A DNA stretch of 64,000 nucleotides from Piscicola geometra (taxonomy: Eukaryota > Annelida > Clitellata > Hirudinida > Piscicolidae), in assembly GCA_943735955.1 (NCBI GenBank), contig CALSEQ010000033.1:1147001-1211000 (forward strand). Direction: 5' to 3'. Numbering within the stretch: position 1 is the stretch's first letter; the number at the start of each line of letters is the position of its first letter. Under the pieces are notes generated by a model. It saw nothing but the letters and a program-made list of their open reading frames with translations, was not told the DNA's origin and did not search any database. Position numbers and translations under genes: made by a program. Positions 32,101 through 45,300 of the stretch are shown piece after piece.

Positions 32101-34320
32101 ATATATGTAAATATGCAATATATGTAAATATGCAATATATGTAAATATGCAATATATGTAAATATGCAATATATGTAAATATGCATTATATGTAAATATG
32201 CAAATATGCAATATATGCAAATATGCAATACATGCAAATATGCAATATATGTAAATATGCAATATATGTAAATATGCAATATATGTAAATATGCAATATA
32301 TGTAAATATGCAATATATGTAAATATGCAATCTATGTAAATATGCAATATATGTAAATATGCAATATATGTAAATATGCAAATATGCAATATATGCAAAT
32401 ATGCAATTTATGCAAATATGCAATATATGTAAATATGCAATATATGTAAATATGCAAACATGCAATATATGCAAATATGCAATATATGCAAATATGCAAT
32501 ATATGTAAATATGCAATATATGTAAATATGCAATATATGTAAATATGCAATATATGTAAAAATGCAATATATGTAAATATGCAATATATGTAAATATGCA
32601 ATATATGTAAATATGCAAGATATGTAAATATGCAATATATGTAAATATGCAATATATGTAAATTTGCAATATATGTAAATATGCAATATATGTAAATATG
32701 CAATATATGCAAATATGCAATATATGTGAATATGCAATATATGTAAATATGCAATATATGTAAATATGCAATATATGTAAATATGCAAGATATGTAAATA
32801 TGCAATATATGTAAATATGCAATATATGTAAATATGCAATATATGTAAATATGCAATTAATGTAAATAAGCAATATATGTAAATATGCAATTTATGTAAA
32901 TATGCAATATATGTAAATATGCAAGTATGCAATATATGCAAATATGCAATATATGCAAATATGCAATATATGTTAATATGCTATATATGTAAATATGCAA
33001 TATATGTAAATATTCAATATATGTAAATATGCAATATATGTAAATATGCAATATACGTAAATATGCAATATATGTAAATATGCAAATATGCAATATATGC
33101 AAATATGCAATATATGCAAATAAGCAATATATGTAAATATGCAATATATGTAAATATGCAATATATGTAAATATGCAATATATGTAAATATGCAATATAT
33201 GTAAATATGCAATATATGTTAATATGCAATATATGTAAATATGCAATATATTCAAATATGCAATATATGTAAATATGCAAATATGCAATATATGCAAATA
33301 TGCAATATATGCAAATATGCAATATATGTAAATATGCAATATATGTAAATATGCAAATATGCAATATATGCAAATATGCAATATATGCAAATATGCAATA
33401 TATGTAAATATGCAATATATGTAAATATGCAATATATGTAAATATGCAATATATGCAAATATGCAATATATGTAAATATGCAATATATGTAAATATGCAA
33501 TATATGTGAATATGCAATATATGTAAATATGCAATATATGTAAATATGCAATATATGTAAATATGCAATATATGTAAATATGCAATATATGTAAATATGC
33601 AATTAATGTAAATAAGCAATATATGTAAATATGCAATATATGTAAATATGCAATATATGTAAATATGCAAGTATGCAATATATGCAAATATGCAATATAT
33701 GCAAATATGCAATATATGTTAATATGCTATATATGTAAATATGCAATATATGTAAATATTCAATATATGTAAATATGCAATATATGTAAATATGCAATAT
33801 ACGTAAATATGCAATATATGTAAATATGCAAATATGCAATATATGCAAATATGCAATATATGCAAATAAGCAATATATGTAAATATGCAATATATGTAAA
33901 TATGCAATATATGTAAATATGCAATATATGTAAATATGCAATATATGTAAAAATGCAATATATGTAAATATGCAATATATGTAAATATGCAAATATGCAA
34001 TATATGCAAATATGCAATATATGCAAATATGCAATATATGTAAATATGCAATATATGTAAATATGCAATATATGTAAATATGCAATATATGTAAAGATGC
34101 AATATATGTAAATATGCAATATATGTAAATATGCAATAGATGTAAATATGCAGTATATGTAAATATGCAATATATTTAAAGATGCAATATATGTAAATAT
34201 GCAATATATGCAAATATGCAATATATGTAAATATGCAATATATGTAAATATGCAATATATGTAAATATGCAATATATGTAAATATGCAATATATGTAAAT
34301 ATGCAATATATGTAAATATG
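29165..34320. repeat. 3070-bp duplication, 29.17-31.25 and 32.24-34.32 kb
   Basis: GCAATCTATG 29257/32327 and GCAATTAATG 29785/32855 and 30531/33601 recur at 3070 bp. Near the right end an extra 17-bp unit in the second copy moves the next anchor to 31286/34373. The first 0.7 kb differs by a few private variants (GCAAATTTGC near 29330; GTAAATTTGC near 32660), while the stretch from 29785 onward looks identical by eye. The two copies are therefore not equally related along their length. Confidence 0.8.
31855..32941. repeat. HOR copy C of the 1.1-kb block
   Basis: This copy is related to copy A at +6615 bp (GCAATCTATG 32327). It shares the private GCAAAATATG near 31988, GCAAACATGC near 32455 and GTAAATTTGC near 32659, which adjacent copies B and D lack. 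Its left flank (31404-31860) also resembles 24696-25240, with indels. Confidence 0.8.
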
Positions 34321-34797
34321 CAATATATGTAAATATGCAATATATGTAAATATGCAATATATGTAAATATGCAATTAATGTAAATAAGCAATATATGTAA
34401 ATATGCAATATATGTAAATATGCAATATATGTAAATATGCAAGTATGCAATATATGCAAATATGCAATATATGCAAATATGCAATATATGTTAATATGCT
34501 ATATATGTAAATACGCAATATATGTAAATATTCAATATATGTAAATATGCAATATATGTAAATATGCAATATACGTAAATATGCAATATATGTAAATATG
34601 CAAATATGCAATATATGCAAATATGCAATATATGCAAATAAGCAATATATGCAATTATGCAATATATGTAAATATGCAATATATGTAAATATGCAATATA
34701 TGTAAATATGCAATATATGTAAAGATGCAATATATGTAAATATGCAATATATGTATTTATGCAATATATGTAAATATGCAATATATGTAAATATGCA

Positions 34798-35884
34798 ATA
34801 TATTTAAAGATGCAATATATGTAAATATGCAATATATGTAAAGATGCAATATATGTAAATATGCAATATATGTAAATATGCAATATATGTTAATATGCAA
34901 TATATGTAAATATGCAATATATTCAAATATGCAATATATGTAAATATGCAAATATGCAATATATGCAAATATGCAATATATGCAAATATGCAATATATGT
35001 AAATATGCAATATATGTAAATATGCAATAGATGTAAATATGCAATATATGTAAATATGCAATATATGTAAATATGCAATATATGTAAATATGCAATATAT
35101 GTAAATATGCAATATATGTAAATATGCATTATATGTAAATATGCAAATATGCAATATATGCAAATATGCAATACATGCAAATATGCAATATATGTAAATA
35201 TGCAATATATGTAAATATGCAATATATGTAAATATGCAATATATGTAAATATGCAATATATGTAAATATGCAATCTATGTAAATATGCAATATATGTAAA
35301 TATGCAATATATGTAAATATGCAAATATGCAATATATGCAAATATGCAATTTATGCAAATATGCAATATATGTAAATATGCAATATATGTAAATATGCAA
35401 ATATGCAATATATGCAAATATGCAATATATGCAAATATGCAATATATGTAAATATGCAATATATGTAAATATGCAATATATGTAAATATGCAATATATGT
35501 AAAAATGCAATATATGTAAATATGCAATATATGTAAATATGCAATATATGTAAATATGCAAGATATGTAAATATGCAATATATGTAAATATGCAATATAT
35601 GTAAATATGCAATATATGTAAATATGCAATATATGTAAATATGCAATATATGCAAATATGCAATATATGTGAATATGCAATATATGTAAATATGCAATAT
35701 ATGTAAATATGCAATATATGTAAATATGCAAGATATGTAAATATGCAATATATGTAAATATGCAATATATGTAAATATGCAATATATGTAAATATGCAAT
35801 TAATGTAAATAAGCAATATATGTAAATATGCAATTTATGTAAATATGCAATATATGTAAATATGCAAGTATGCAATATATGCAA
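34798..35884. repeat. HOR copy D of the 1.1-kb block
   Basis: This copy lies +2943 bp from copy C (GCAATCTATG 35270). It carries the shared marker order but none of the private variants of A/C or B, so it is closest to the block consensus. Confidence 0.78.
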
Positions 35885-36530
35885 ATATGCAATATATGCA
35901 AATATGCAATATATGTTAATATGCTATATATGTAAATATGCAATATATGTAAATATTCAATATATGTAAATATGCAATATATGTAAATATGCAATATACG
36001 TAAATATGCAATATATGTAAATATGCAAATATGCAATATATGCAAATATGCAATATATGCAAATAAGCAATATATGTAAATATGCAATATATGTAAATAT
36101 GCAATATATGTAAATATGCAATATATGTAAATATGCAATTAATGTAAATAAGCAATATATGTGAATATGCAATATATGTAAATATGCAAGTATGCAATAT
36201 ATGCAAATATGCAATATATGCAAATATGCAATATATGTTAATATGCTATATATGTAAATATGCAATATATGTAAATATTCAATATATGTAAATATGCAAT
36301 ATATGTAAATATGCAATATACGTAAATATGCAATATATGTAAATATGCAAATATGCAATATATGCAAATATGCAATATATGCAAATAAGCAATATATGTA
36401 AATATGCAATATATGTAAATATGCAATATATGTAAATATGCAATATATGTAAATATGCAATTAATGTAAATAAGCAATATATGTGAATAGGCAATATATG
36501 TAAATATGCAAGTATGCAATATATGCAAAT
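35880..36530. repeat. 322-bp tandem duplication at the end of Zone A
   Basis: GTTAATATGC-TATATATG, AAATATTCAATATATG, TACGTA and GCAATTAATG (36137/36459) recur at 322 bp (17x18 + 8x2). A preceding related unit is 339 bp long (35798 to 36137), that is, one monomer longer. GTGAATATGC at 36169 corresponds to GTGAATAGGC at 36491. This is the shortest HOR period in the window and lies next to the zone boundary. Confidence 0.8.
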
Positions 36531-36849
36531 ATGCAATATATGCAAATATGCAATATATGTTAATATGCTATATATGTAAATATGCAATATATGTAAATAT
36601 TCAATATATGTAAATATGCAATATATGTAAATATGCAATATACGTAAATATGCAATATATGTAAATATGCAAATATGCAATATATGCAAATATGCAATAT
36701 ATGCAAATAAGCAATATATGTAAATATGCAATATATGTAAATATGCAATATATGTAAATATGCAATATATGTAAATATGCAATATATGTAAAAATGCAAT
36801 ATATGTAAATATGCAAATATGCAATATATGCAAATATGCAATATATGCA

Positions 36850-37460
36850 AAACTGCAATATAAGTAAATATGCAATATATGTAAGTATGCATTATATGTA
36901 AATATGCAATATATGTAAATATGCAATATATGTAAATATGCAATATATGTAAATATGCAATATATGTAAATATGCAAATATGCAATATATGCAAAGATGC
37001 AATAAATGCGAATATGCAATATATGCAAATATGCAATATATGTAAATATGCAATATATGTAAATATGCAAATATGCAATATATGCAAATATGCAATATAT
37101 GCAAATATGCAATATATGTAAAGATGCAATATATGTAAATATGCAATATATGTAAATATGCAATATATGTAAATATGCAATATATGTAAATATGCAATAT
37201 ATGTAAATATGCAATATATGTAAATATGCAATATATGTAAATATGCAATATATGTAAATATGCAATATATGTAAATATGCAATATATGTGAATATGCAAT
37301 ATATGTAAATATGCAATATATTTAAATATGCAATATATGTAAATATGCAAATATGCAATACATGCAAATATGCAATATATGCAAATATGCAATATATGTA
37401 AATATGCAATATATGTAAATACGCAATAGATGTAAATATGCAATATATGTAAATATGCAC
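36850..37460. repeat. Transition between Zone A and Zone B
   Basis: Zone A markers (AAATAAGC, GCAAGTATGC, GCAATTAATG followed by AAATAAGC) are last seen near 36.72 kb, apart from one GCAAAACTGC near 36848. Zone B markers begin near 37.3-37.5 kb. The stretch between is plain monomer with C-form cassettes and a few scattered variants (GCAATAAATGCG near 37001, GTAAATACGC near 37419). There is no non-satellite DNA at the junction. Confidence 0.65.
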
Positions 37461-40400
37461 TATATGTAAATATGCAATATATGTAAATTTGCATTATATG
37501 TAAATATGCAAATATGCAATATATGCAAATATGCAATATATGCAAATATGCAATATATGTAAATATGCAATATATGTAAATATGCAATATATGTAAATAT
37601 GCAATATATGTAAATATGCAATATATGTAAATATGCAATATATGTAAATATGCAATATATGTAAATATGCAATATATGTAAATATGCAATATATGTAAAT
37701 ATGCAATATATGTAAATATGCAATATATGTAAATATGCAATATATGTAAATATGCAAATATGCAATAAATGCAAATATGCAATATATGCAAATATGCAAT
37801 ATATGTAAATATGCAATATATGTAAATATGCAAATATGCAATATATGCAAATATGCAATATATGCAAATATGCAATATATGTAAATATGCAATATATGTA
37901 AATATGCAATATATGTAAATATGCAATATATGTAAAAATGCAATATATGTAAATATGCAATATATGTAAATATTCAATATATGTAAATATGCAATATATG
38001 TAAATATGCAATATATGTAAATATGCAATATATGCAAATATGCAAAATATGTAAATATGCAATATATGTAAATATGCAATATATGTAAATATGCAATATA
38101 TGTAAATATGCAATACATGTAAATATGCAATTAATGTAAATATGCAATATATGTAAATATGCAATATATGTAAATATGCAATATATGTAAATATGCAATA
38201 TATGTAAATATGCAATATATGTAAATATGCAATTAATGTAAATATGCAATATATGTAAATATGCAATATATGTAAATATGCAATATATGTAAATATAAAA
38301 ATATGCAGTATATGCAAATATGCAATATATGCAAATATGCAATATATGTAAATATGCTATATATGTGAATATGCAATATATGTAAATATGCAATATATGT
38401 AAATATGCAATATATGTAAATATGCAAATATGCAGTATATGCAAATATGCAATATATGCAAATATGCAATATATGTAAATATGCTATATATGTGAATATG
38501 CAATATATGTAAATATGCAATATATGCAAATATGCAATATATGTAAATATGCTATATATGTGAATATGCAATATATGTAAATATGCAATATATGTAAATA
38601 TGCAATATATGTAAAAATGCAATATATGTAAATATGCAATATATGTAAATATTCAATATATGTAAATATGCAATATATGTAAATATGCAATATATGTAAA
38701 TATGCAATATATGCAAATATGCAAAATATGTAAATATGCAATATATGTAAATATGCAATATATGTAAATATGCAATATATGTAAATATGCAATATATGTA
38801 AATATGCAATTAATGTAAATATGCAATATATGTAAATATGCAATATATGTAAATATGCAATATATGTAAATATGCAATATATGTAAATATGCATTATATG
38901 TAAATATGCAATTAATGTAAATATGCAATATATGTAAATATGCAATATATGTAAATATGCAATATATGTAAATATGCAAATATGCAGTATATGCAAATAT
39001 GCAATATATGCAAATATGCAATATATGTAAATATGCTATATATGTGAATATGCAATATATGTAAATATGCAATATATGTAAATATGCAATATATGTAAAT
39101 ATGCAAATATGCAGTATATGCAAATATGCAATATATGCAAATATGCAATATATGTAAATATGCTATATATGTGAATATGCAATATATGTAAATATGCAAT
39201 ATATGTAAATATGCAATATATGTAAATATGCAATATATGTAATAAAGCAATATATGTAAATATGCAATATATGTAAATATGCAATATATGTAAATATGCA
39301 ATATATGTAAATATGCAATATATGTAAATATGCAATATATGTAAATATGCAAATATGCAATATATGCAAATATGCAATATATGCTAATATGCAATATATG
39401 TAAATATGCTATATATGTGAATATGCAATATATGTAAATATGCAATATATGTAAATATTCAATATATGTAAATATGCAATATATGTAATAAAGCAATATA
39501 TGTAAATATGCAATATATGTAAATATGCAATATATGTAAATATGCAATATATGTAAATATGCAATATATGTAAATATGCAATATATGTAAATATGCAATA
39601 TACGTAAATATGCAATATATGTAAATATGCAATTATGCAATATATGCAAATATGCAATAAATGCAAATATGCAATATATGTAAATATGCAATATATGTAA
39701 ATATGTAATATATGTAAATATGCAATATATGTAAATATGCAATATATGTAAATAGGCAATATATGTAAATATGCAATATATGTAAATATGCAAATATGCA
39801 ATATATGCAAATATGCAATATATGCAAATATGCAATATATGTAAATATGCAATATATGTAAATATGCAATATATGTAAATATGCAATATATGTAAATATG
39901 CAATATATGTAAATATGCAATATATGTAAATATGCAATATATGTAAATATGCAATATATGTAAATATGCAATATATGTAAATATGCAATATATGTAAATA
40001 TGCAAATATGCAATATATGCAAATGTGCAATATATGCAAAAATGCAATATATGTAAATATGCAATATATGTAAATATGCAATATATGTAAATATGCGATA
40101 TATGTAAATATGCAAAATATGTAAATATGCAATATATGTAAGTATGCAATATATGTAAATATGCAACTATGCAATATATGCAAATATGCAATATATGCAA
40201 ATATGCAATATATGCAAATATGCAATATATGCAAATATGCAATATATGTAAATATGCAATATATGTAAATATGCAATATATTTAAATATGCAATATATGT
40301 AAATATGCAATATATGTAAATATGCAATATATGCAAATATGCAATATATGCAAATAGGCAATATATGTAAATATGCAATATATGTAAATAAGCAATATAT

Positions 40401-42300
40401 GTAAAAATGCAATATATGTAAATATGCAATATATGTAAATATGCATTATATCTAAATATGCAATATATGTAAATATCCAATATATGCAAATATGCAATAT
40501 ATGTAAGTATGCATTATATGTAAATATGCAATATATGTAAATATGCAATATATGTAAATATGCAATATATGTAAATATGCAATATATGTAAATATGCAAT
40601 ATATGTAAATATGCAATATATGTAAATATGCAATATATGTAAATATGCAATATATGTAAATATGCAATATATGTGAATATGCAATATATGTAAATATGCA
40701 ATAGATGTAAATATGCAATATATGTGAATATGCAATATATGCAAATATGCAATAGATGCAAATATGCAATATATGTAAATATGCAATATATGTAAATATG
40801 CAATAAATGTAAATATGCAATATATGTAAATAGGCAATGTATGTAAATATGCAATTTATGTAAATATGCAATATATGTAAATATGCAATTTATGTAAATA
40901 TGCAATATATGTAAAAATGCATTATATGTAAATATGCAAATATGCAATATATGCAAATATGCAATATATGCAAATATGCAATATATGTAAATATGCAATA
41001 TATGTAAATATGCAATATATCTAAATATGCAATATATGTAAATATGCAATATATGCAAATATGCAATATATGTGAATATGCAATATATGCAAATATGCAA
41101 TAGATGCAAATATGCAATAAATGTAAATATGCAATATATGTAAATATGCAATATATGTAAATAGGCAATGTATGTAATTATGCAATTTATGTAAATATGC
41201 AATATATGTAAATATGCAATTTATGTAAATATGCAATATATGTAAATACGCAATATATGTAAATATGCAAATATGCAATATATGCAAATATGCAATATAT
41301 GCAAATATGCAGTATATGCAAATATGCAATATATGCAAATGAGCAATATATGTAAATATGCAATATATGTAAATATGCAATATATGTGAATATGCAATAT
41401 ATGTAAATATGCAATATATGTAAATATGCAATATATGTAAATATGCAGTATATGTAAATATGCAATATATGTAAATATTCAATATATGTAAATATGCAAT
41501 ATATGTAAATATGCAATATATGTAAATATGCAATATATGCAAATATGCAAAATATGTAAATATGCAATATATGTAAATATGCAATATATGTAAATATGCA
41601 ATATATGTAAATATGCAATATATGTAAATATGCAATTAATGTAAATATGCAATATATGTAAATATGCAATATATGTAAATATGCAATATATGTAAATATG
41701 CAATATATGTAAATATGCAATATATGTAAATATGCAATATATGTAAATATGCAATATATGTAAATATGCAATATATGTAAATATGCACTATATGTAAATA
41801 TGCAATATATGTAAATATGCATAATATGTAAATATGCAAATATGCAATATATGCAAATATGCAATATATGCAAATATGCAATATATGTAAATATGCAATA
41901 TATGTAAATATGCAATATATGTAAATATGCAATATATGTAAATATGCAATATATGTAAATATGCAATATATGTAAATATGCAATATATGTAAATATGCAA
42001 TATATGTAAATATGCAATATATGTAAATATGCAATATATGTAAATATGCAATATATGTAAATATGCAATATATGTAAATATGAAAAATATGTAAATATGC
42101 AAATATGCAATAAATGCAAATATGCAATATATGCAAATATGCAATATATGTAAATATGCAATATATGTAAATATGCAAATATGCAATATATGCAAATATG
42201 CAATATATGCAAATATGCAATATATGTAAATATGCAATATATGTAAATATGCAATATATGTAAATATGCAATATATGTAAAAATGCAATATATGTAAATA
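37460..42300. repeat. Zone B, divergent long unit(s)
   Basis: Here GCAATTAATG is followed by plain AAATATGC, unlike Zone A. Three AAATATTCAATATATG units and a series of GCTATATATGTGAAT units lie at 38356-39420, the latter at short spacing. GTAATAAAGC is present twice (39239 and 39485). A roughly 0.5-kb stretch at 37.49-37.94 kb resembles 41.79-42.29 kb (+4294). The first ATATATCTAAATATGC and GCAATAGATGC units appear near 40447-41100. This is related to the regular copies that follow but is rearranged. Confidence 0.65.
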
Positions 42301-45300
42301 TGCAATATATGTAAATATTCAATATATGTAAATATGCAATATATGTAAATATGCAATATATGTAAATATGCAATATATGCAAATATGCAAAATATGTAAA
42401 TATGCAATATATGTAAATATGCAATATATGTAAATATGCAATATATGTAAATATGCAATATATGTAAATATGCAATTAATGTAAATATGCAATATATGTA
42501 AATATGCAATATATGTAAATATGCAATATATGTAAATATGCAATATATGTAAATATGCAATTAATGTAAATATGCAATATATGTAAATATGCAATATATG
42601 TAAATATGCAATATATGTAAATATGCAAATATGCAGTATATGCAAATATGCAATATATGCAAATATGCAATATATGTAAATATGCTATATATGTAAATAT
42701 GCAATATATGTAAATATGCAATATATGTAAATATGCAATATATGTAAATATGCAATATATGTAATAAAGCAATATATGTAAATATGCAATATATGTAAAT
42801 ATGCAATATATGTAAATATGCAATATATGTAAATATGCAATATATGTAAATATGCAAATATGCAATATATGCAAATATGCAATATATGCTAATATGCAAT
42901 ATATGTAAATATGCAATATATGTAAATATGCAATATATGTAAATATGCAATATATGTAAATATGCAATATACGTAAATATGCAATATATGTGAATATGCA
43001 ATTATGCAATATATGCATATATGCAATAAATGCAAATATGCAATATATGTAAATATGCAATATATGTAAATATGCAATATATGTAAATATGCAATATATG
43101 TAAATATGCAATATATGTAAATAGTCAATATATGTAAATATGCAATATATGTAAATATGCAAATATGCAATATATGCAAATATGCAATATATGCAAATAT
43201 GCAATATATGTAAATATGCAATATATGTAAATATGCAATATATGTAAATATGCAATATATGTAAATATGCATTATATGTAAATATGCAATATATGTAAAT
43301 ACGCAATATATGTAAATATGCAATATATGTAAATATGCAATATATGTAAATATGCAATATATGTAAATATGCAAATATGCAATATATGCAAATGTGCAAT
43401 ATATGCAAAAATGCAATATATGTAAATATGCAATATATGTAAATATGCAATATATGTAAATATGCGATATATGTAAATATGCAAAATATGTAAATATGCA
43501 ATATATGTAAGTATGCAATATATGTAAATATGCAACTATGCAATATATGCAAATATGCAATATATGCAAATATGCAATATATGCAAATATGCAATATATG
43601 TAAATATGCAATATATGTAAATATGCAATATATGTAAATATGCAATATATGTAAATATGCAATATATGCAAATATGCAATATATGCAAATAGGCAATATA
43701 TGTAAATATGCAATATATGTAAATAAGCAATATATGTAAAAATGCAATATATGTAAATATGCAATATATGTAAATATGCAATATATCTAAATATGCAATA
43801 TATGTAAATATCCAATATATGCAAATATGCAATATATGTAAGTATGCATTATATGTAAATATGCAATATATGTAAATATGCAATAAATGTAAATATGCAA
43901 TATATGTAAATATGCAATATATGTAAATAGGCAATGTATGTAAATATGCAATTTATGTAAATATGCAATATATGTAAATATGCAATTTATGTAAATATGC
44001 AATATATGTAAAAATGCATTATATGTAAATATGCAAATATGCAATATATGTAAATATCCAATATATGCAAATATGCAATATATGTAAGTATGCATTATAT
44101 GTAAATATGCAATATATGTAAATATGCAATATATGTAAATATGCAATATATGTAAATATGCAATATATGTAAATATGCAATATATGTAAATATGCAATAT
44201 ATGTAAATATGCAATATATGTAAATATGCAATATATGTAAATATGCAATATATGTGAATATGCAATATATGTAAATATGCAATATATGTAAATATGCAAT
44301 ATATGTGAATATGCAATATATGCAAATATGCAATAGATGCAAATATGCAATATATGTAAATATGCAATATATGTAAATATGCAATAAATGTAAATATGCA
44401 ATATATGTAAATATGCAATATATGTAAATAGGCAATGTATGTAAATATGCAATTTATGTAAATATGCAATATATGTAAATATGCAATTTATGTAAATATG
44501 CAATATATGTAAAAATGCATTATATGTAAATATGCAAATATGCAATATATGCAAATATGCAATATATGCAAATATGCAATATATGTAAATATGCAATATA
44601 TGTAAATATGCAATATATCTAAATATGCAATATATGTAAATATGCAATATATGCAAATATGCAATATATGTGAATATGCAATATATGCAAATATGCAATA
44701 GATGCAAATATGCAATATATGTAAATATGCAATATATGTAAATATGCAATAAATGTAAATATGCAATATATGTAAATATGCAATATATGTAAATAGGCAA
44801 TGTATGTAATTATGCAATTTATGTAAATATGCAATATATGTAAATATGCAATTTATGTAAATATGCAATATATGTAAATACGCAATATATGTAAATATGC
44901 AAATATGCAATATATGCAAATATGCAAAATATGCAAATATGCAGTATATGCAAATATGCAATATATGCAAATGAGCAATATATGTAAATATGCAATATAT
45001 GTAAATATGCAATATATGTAAAAATGCAATATATGTAAATATGCAATATATGTAAATATTCAATATATGTAAATATGCAATATATGTAAATATGCAATAT
45101 ATGTAAATATGCAATATATGCAAATATGCAAAATATGTAAATATGCAATATATGTAAATATGCAATATATGTAAATATGCAATATATGTAAATATACAAT
45201 ATATGTAAATATGCAATTAATGTAAATATGCAATATATGTAAATATGCAATATATGTAAATATGCAATATATGTAAATATGCAATATATGTAAATATGCA

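Larger units (their letters stand above)
1..36850. repeat. Zone A higher-order repeat domain
   Basis: This zone is defined by a linked set of variants recurring in the same order: GCAATTAATG, then AAATAAGC, often GCAATTTATG, then GCAAGTATGC, two C-form units, GTTAATATGC, GCTATATATG, AAATATTCAATATATG and ATATACGTAAAT. GCAATTAATG anchors occur near 857, 1977, 3851, 4360, 5963, 6472, 7422, 7931, 8567, 9627, 10246, 11856, 13026, 14162, 17257, 20073, 20506, 21142, 22177, 22585, 23018, 23654, 24578, 26240, 28377, 29123, 29785, 30531, 31286, 32855, 33601, 34373, 35798, 36137 and 36459. Spacing is irregular (322 to about 2800 bp), so this is a family of related HORs broken by indels, not one fixed period. 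The last copies of the marker set end near 36.72 kb. Confidence 0.85.

Noticed and set aside
38285..38320. Possible foreign join at AAATATAAAAATATGC
   Set aside because: It reads as a local substitution/indel variant of two half-units, with normal monomers on both sides.
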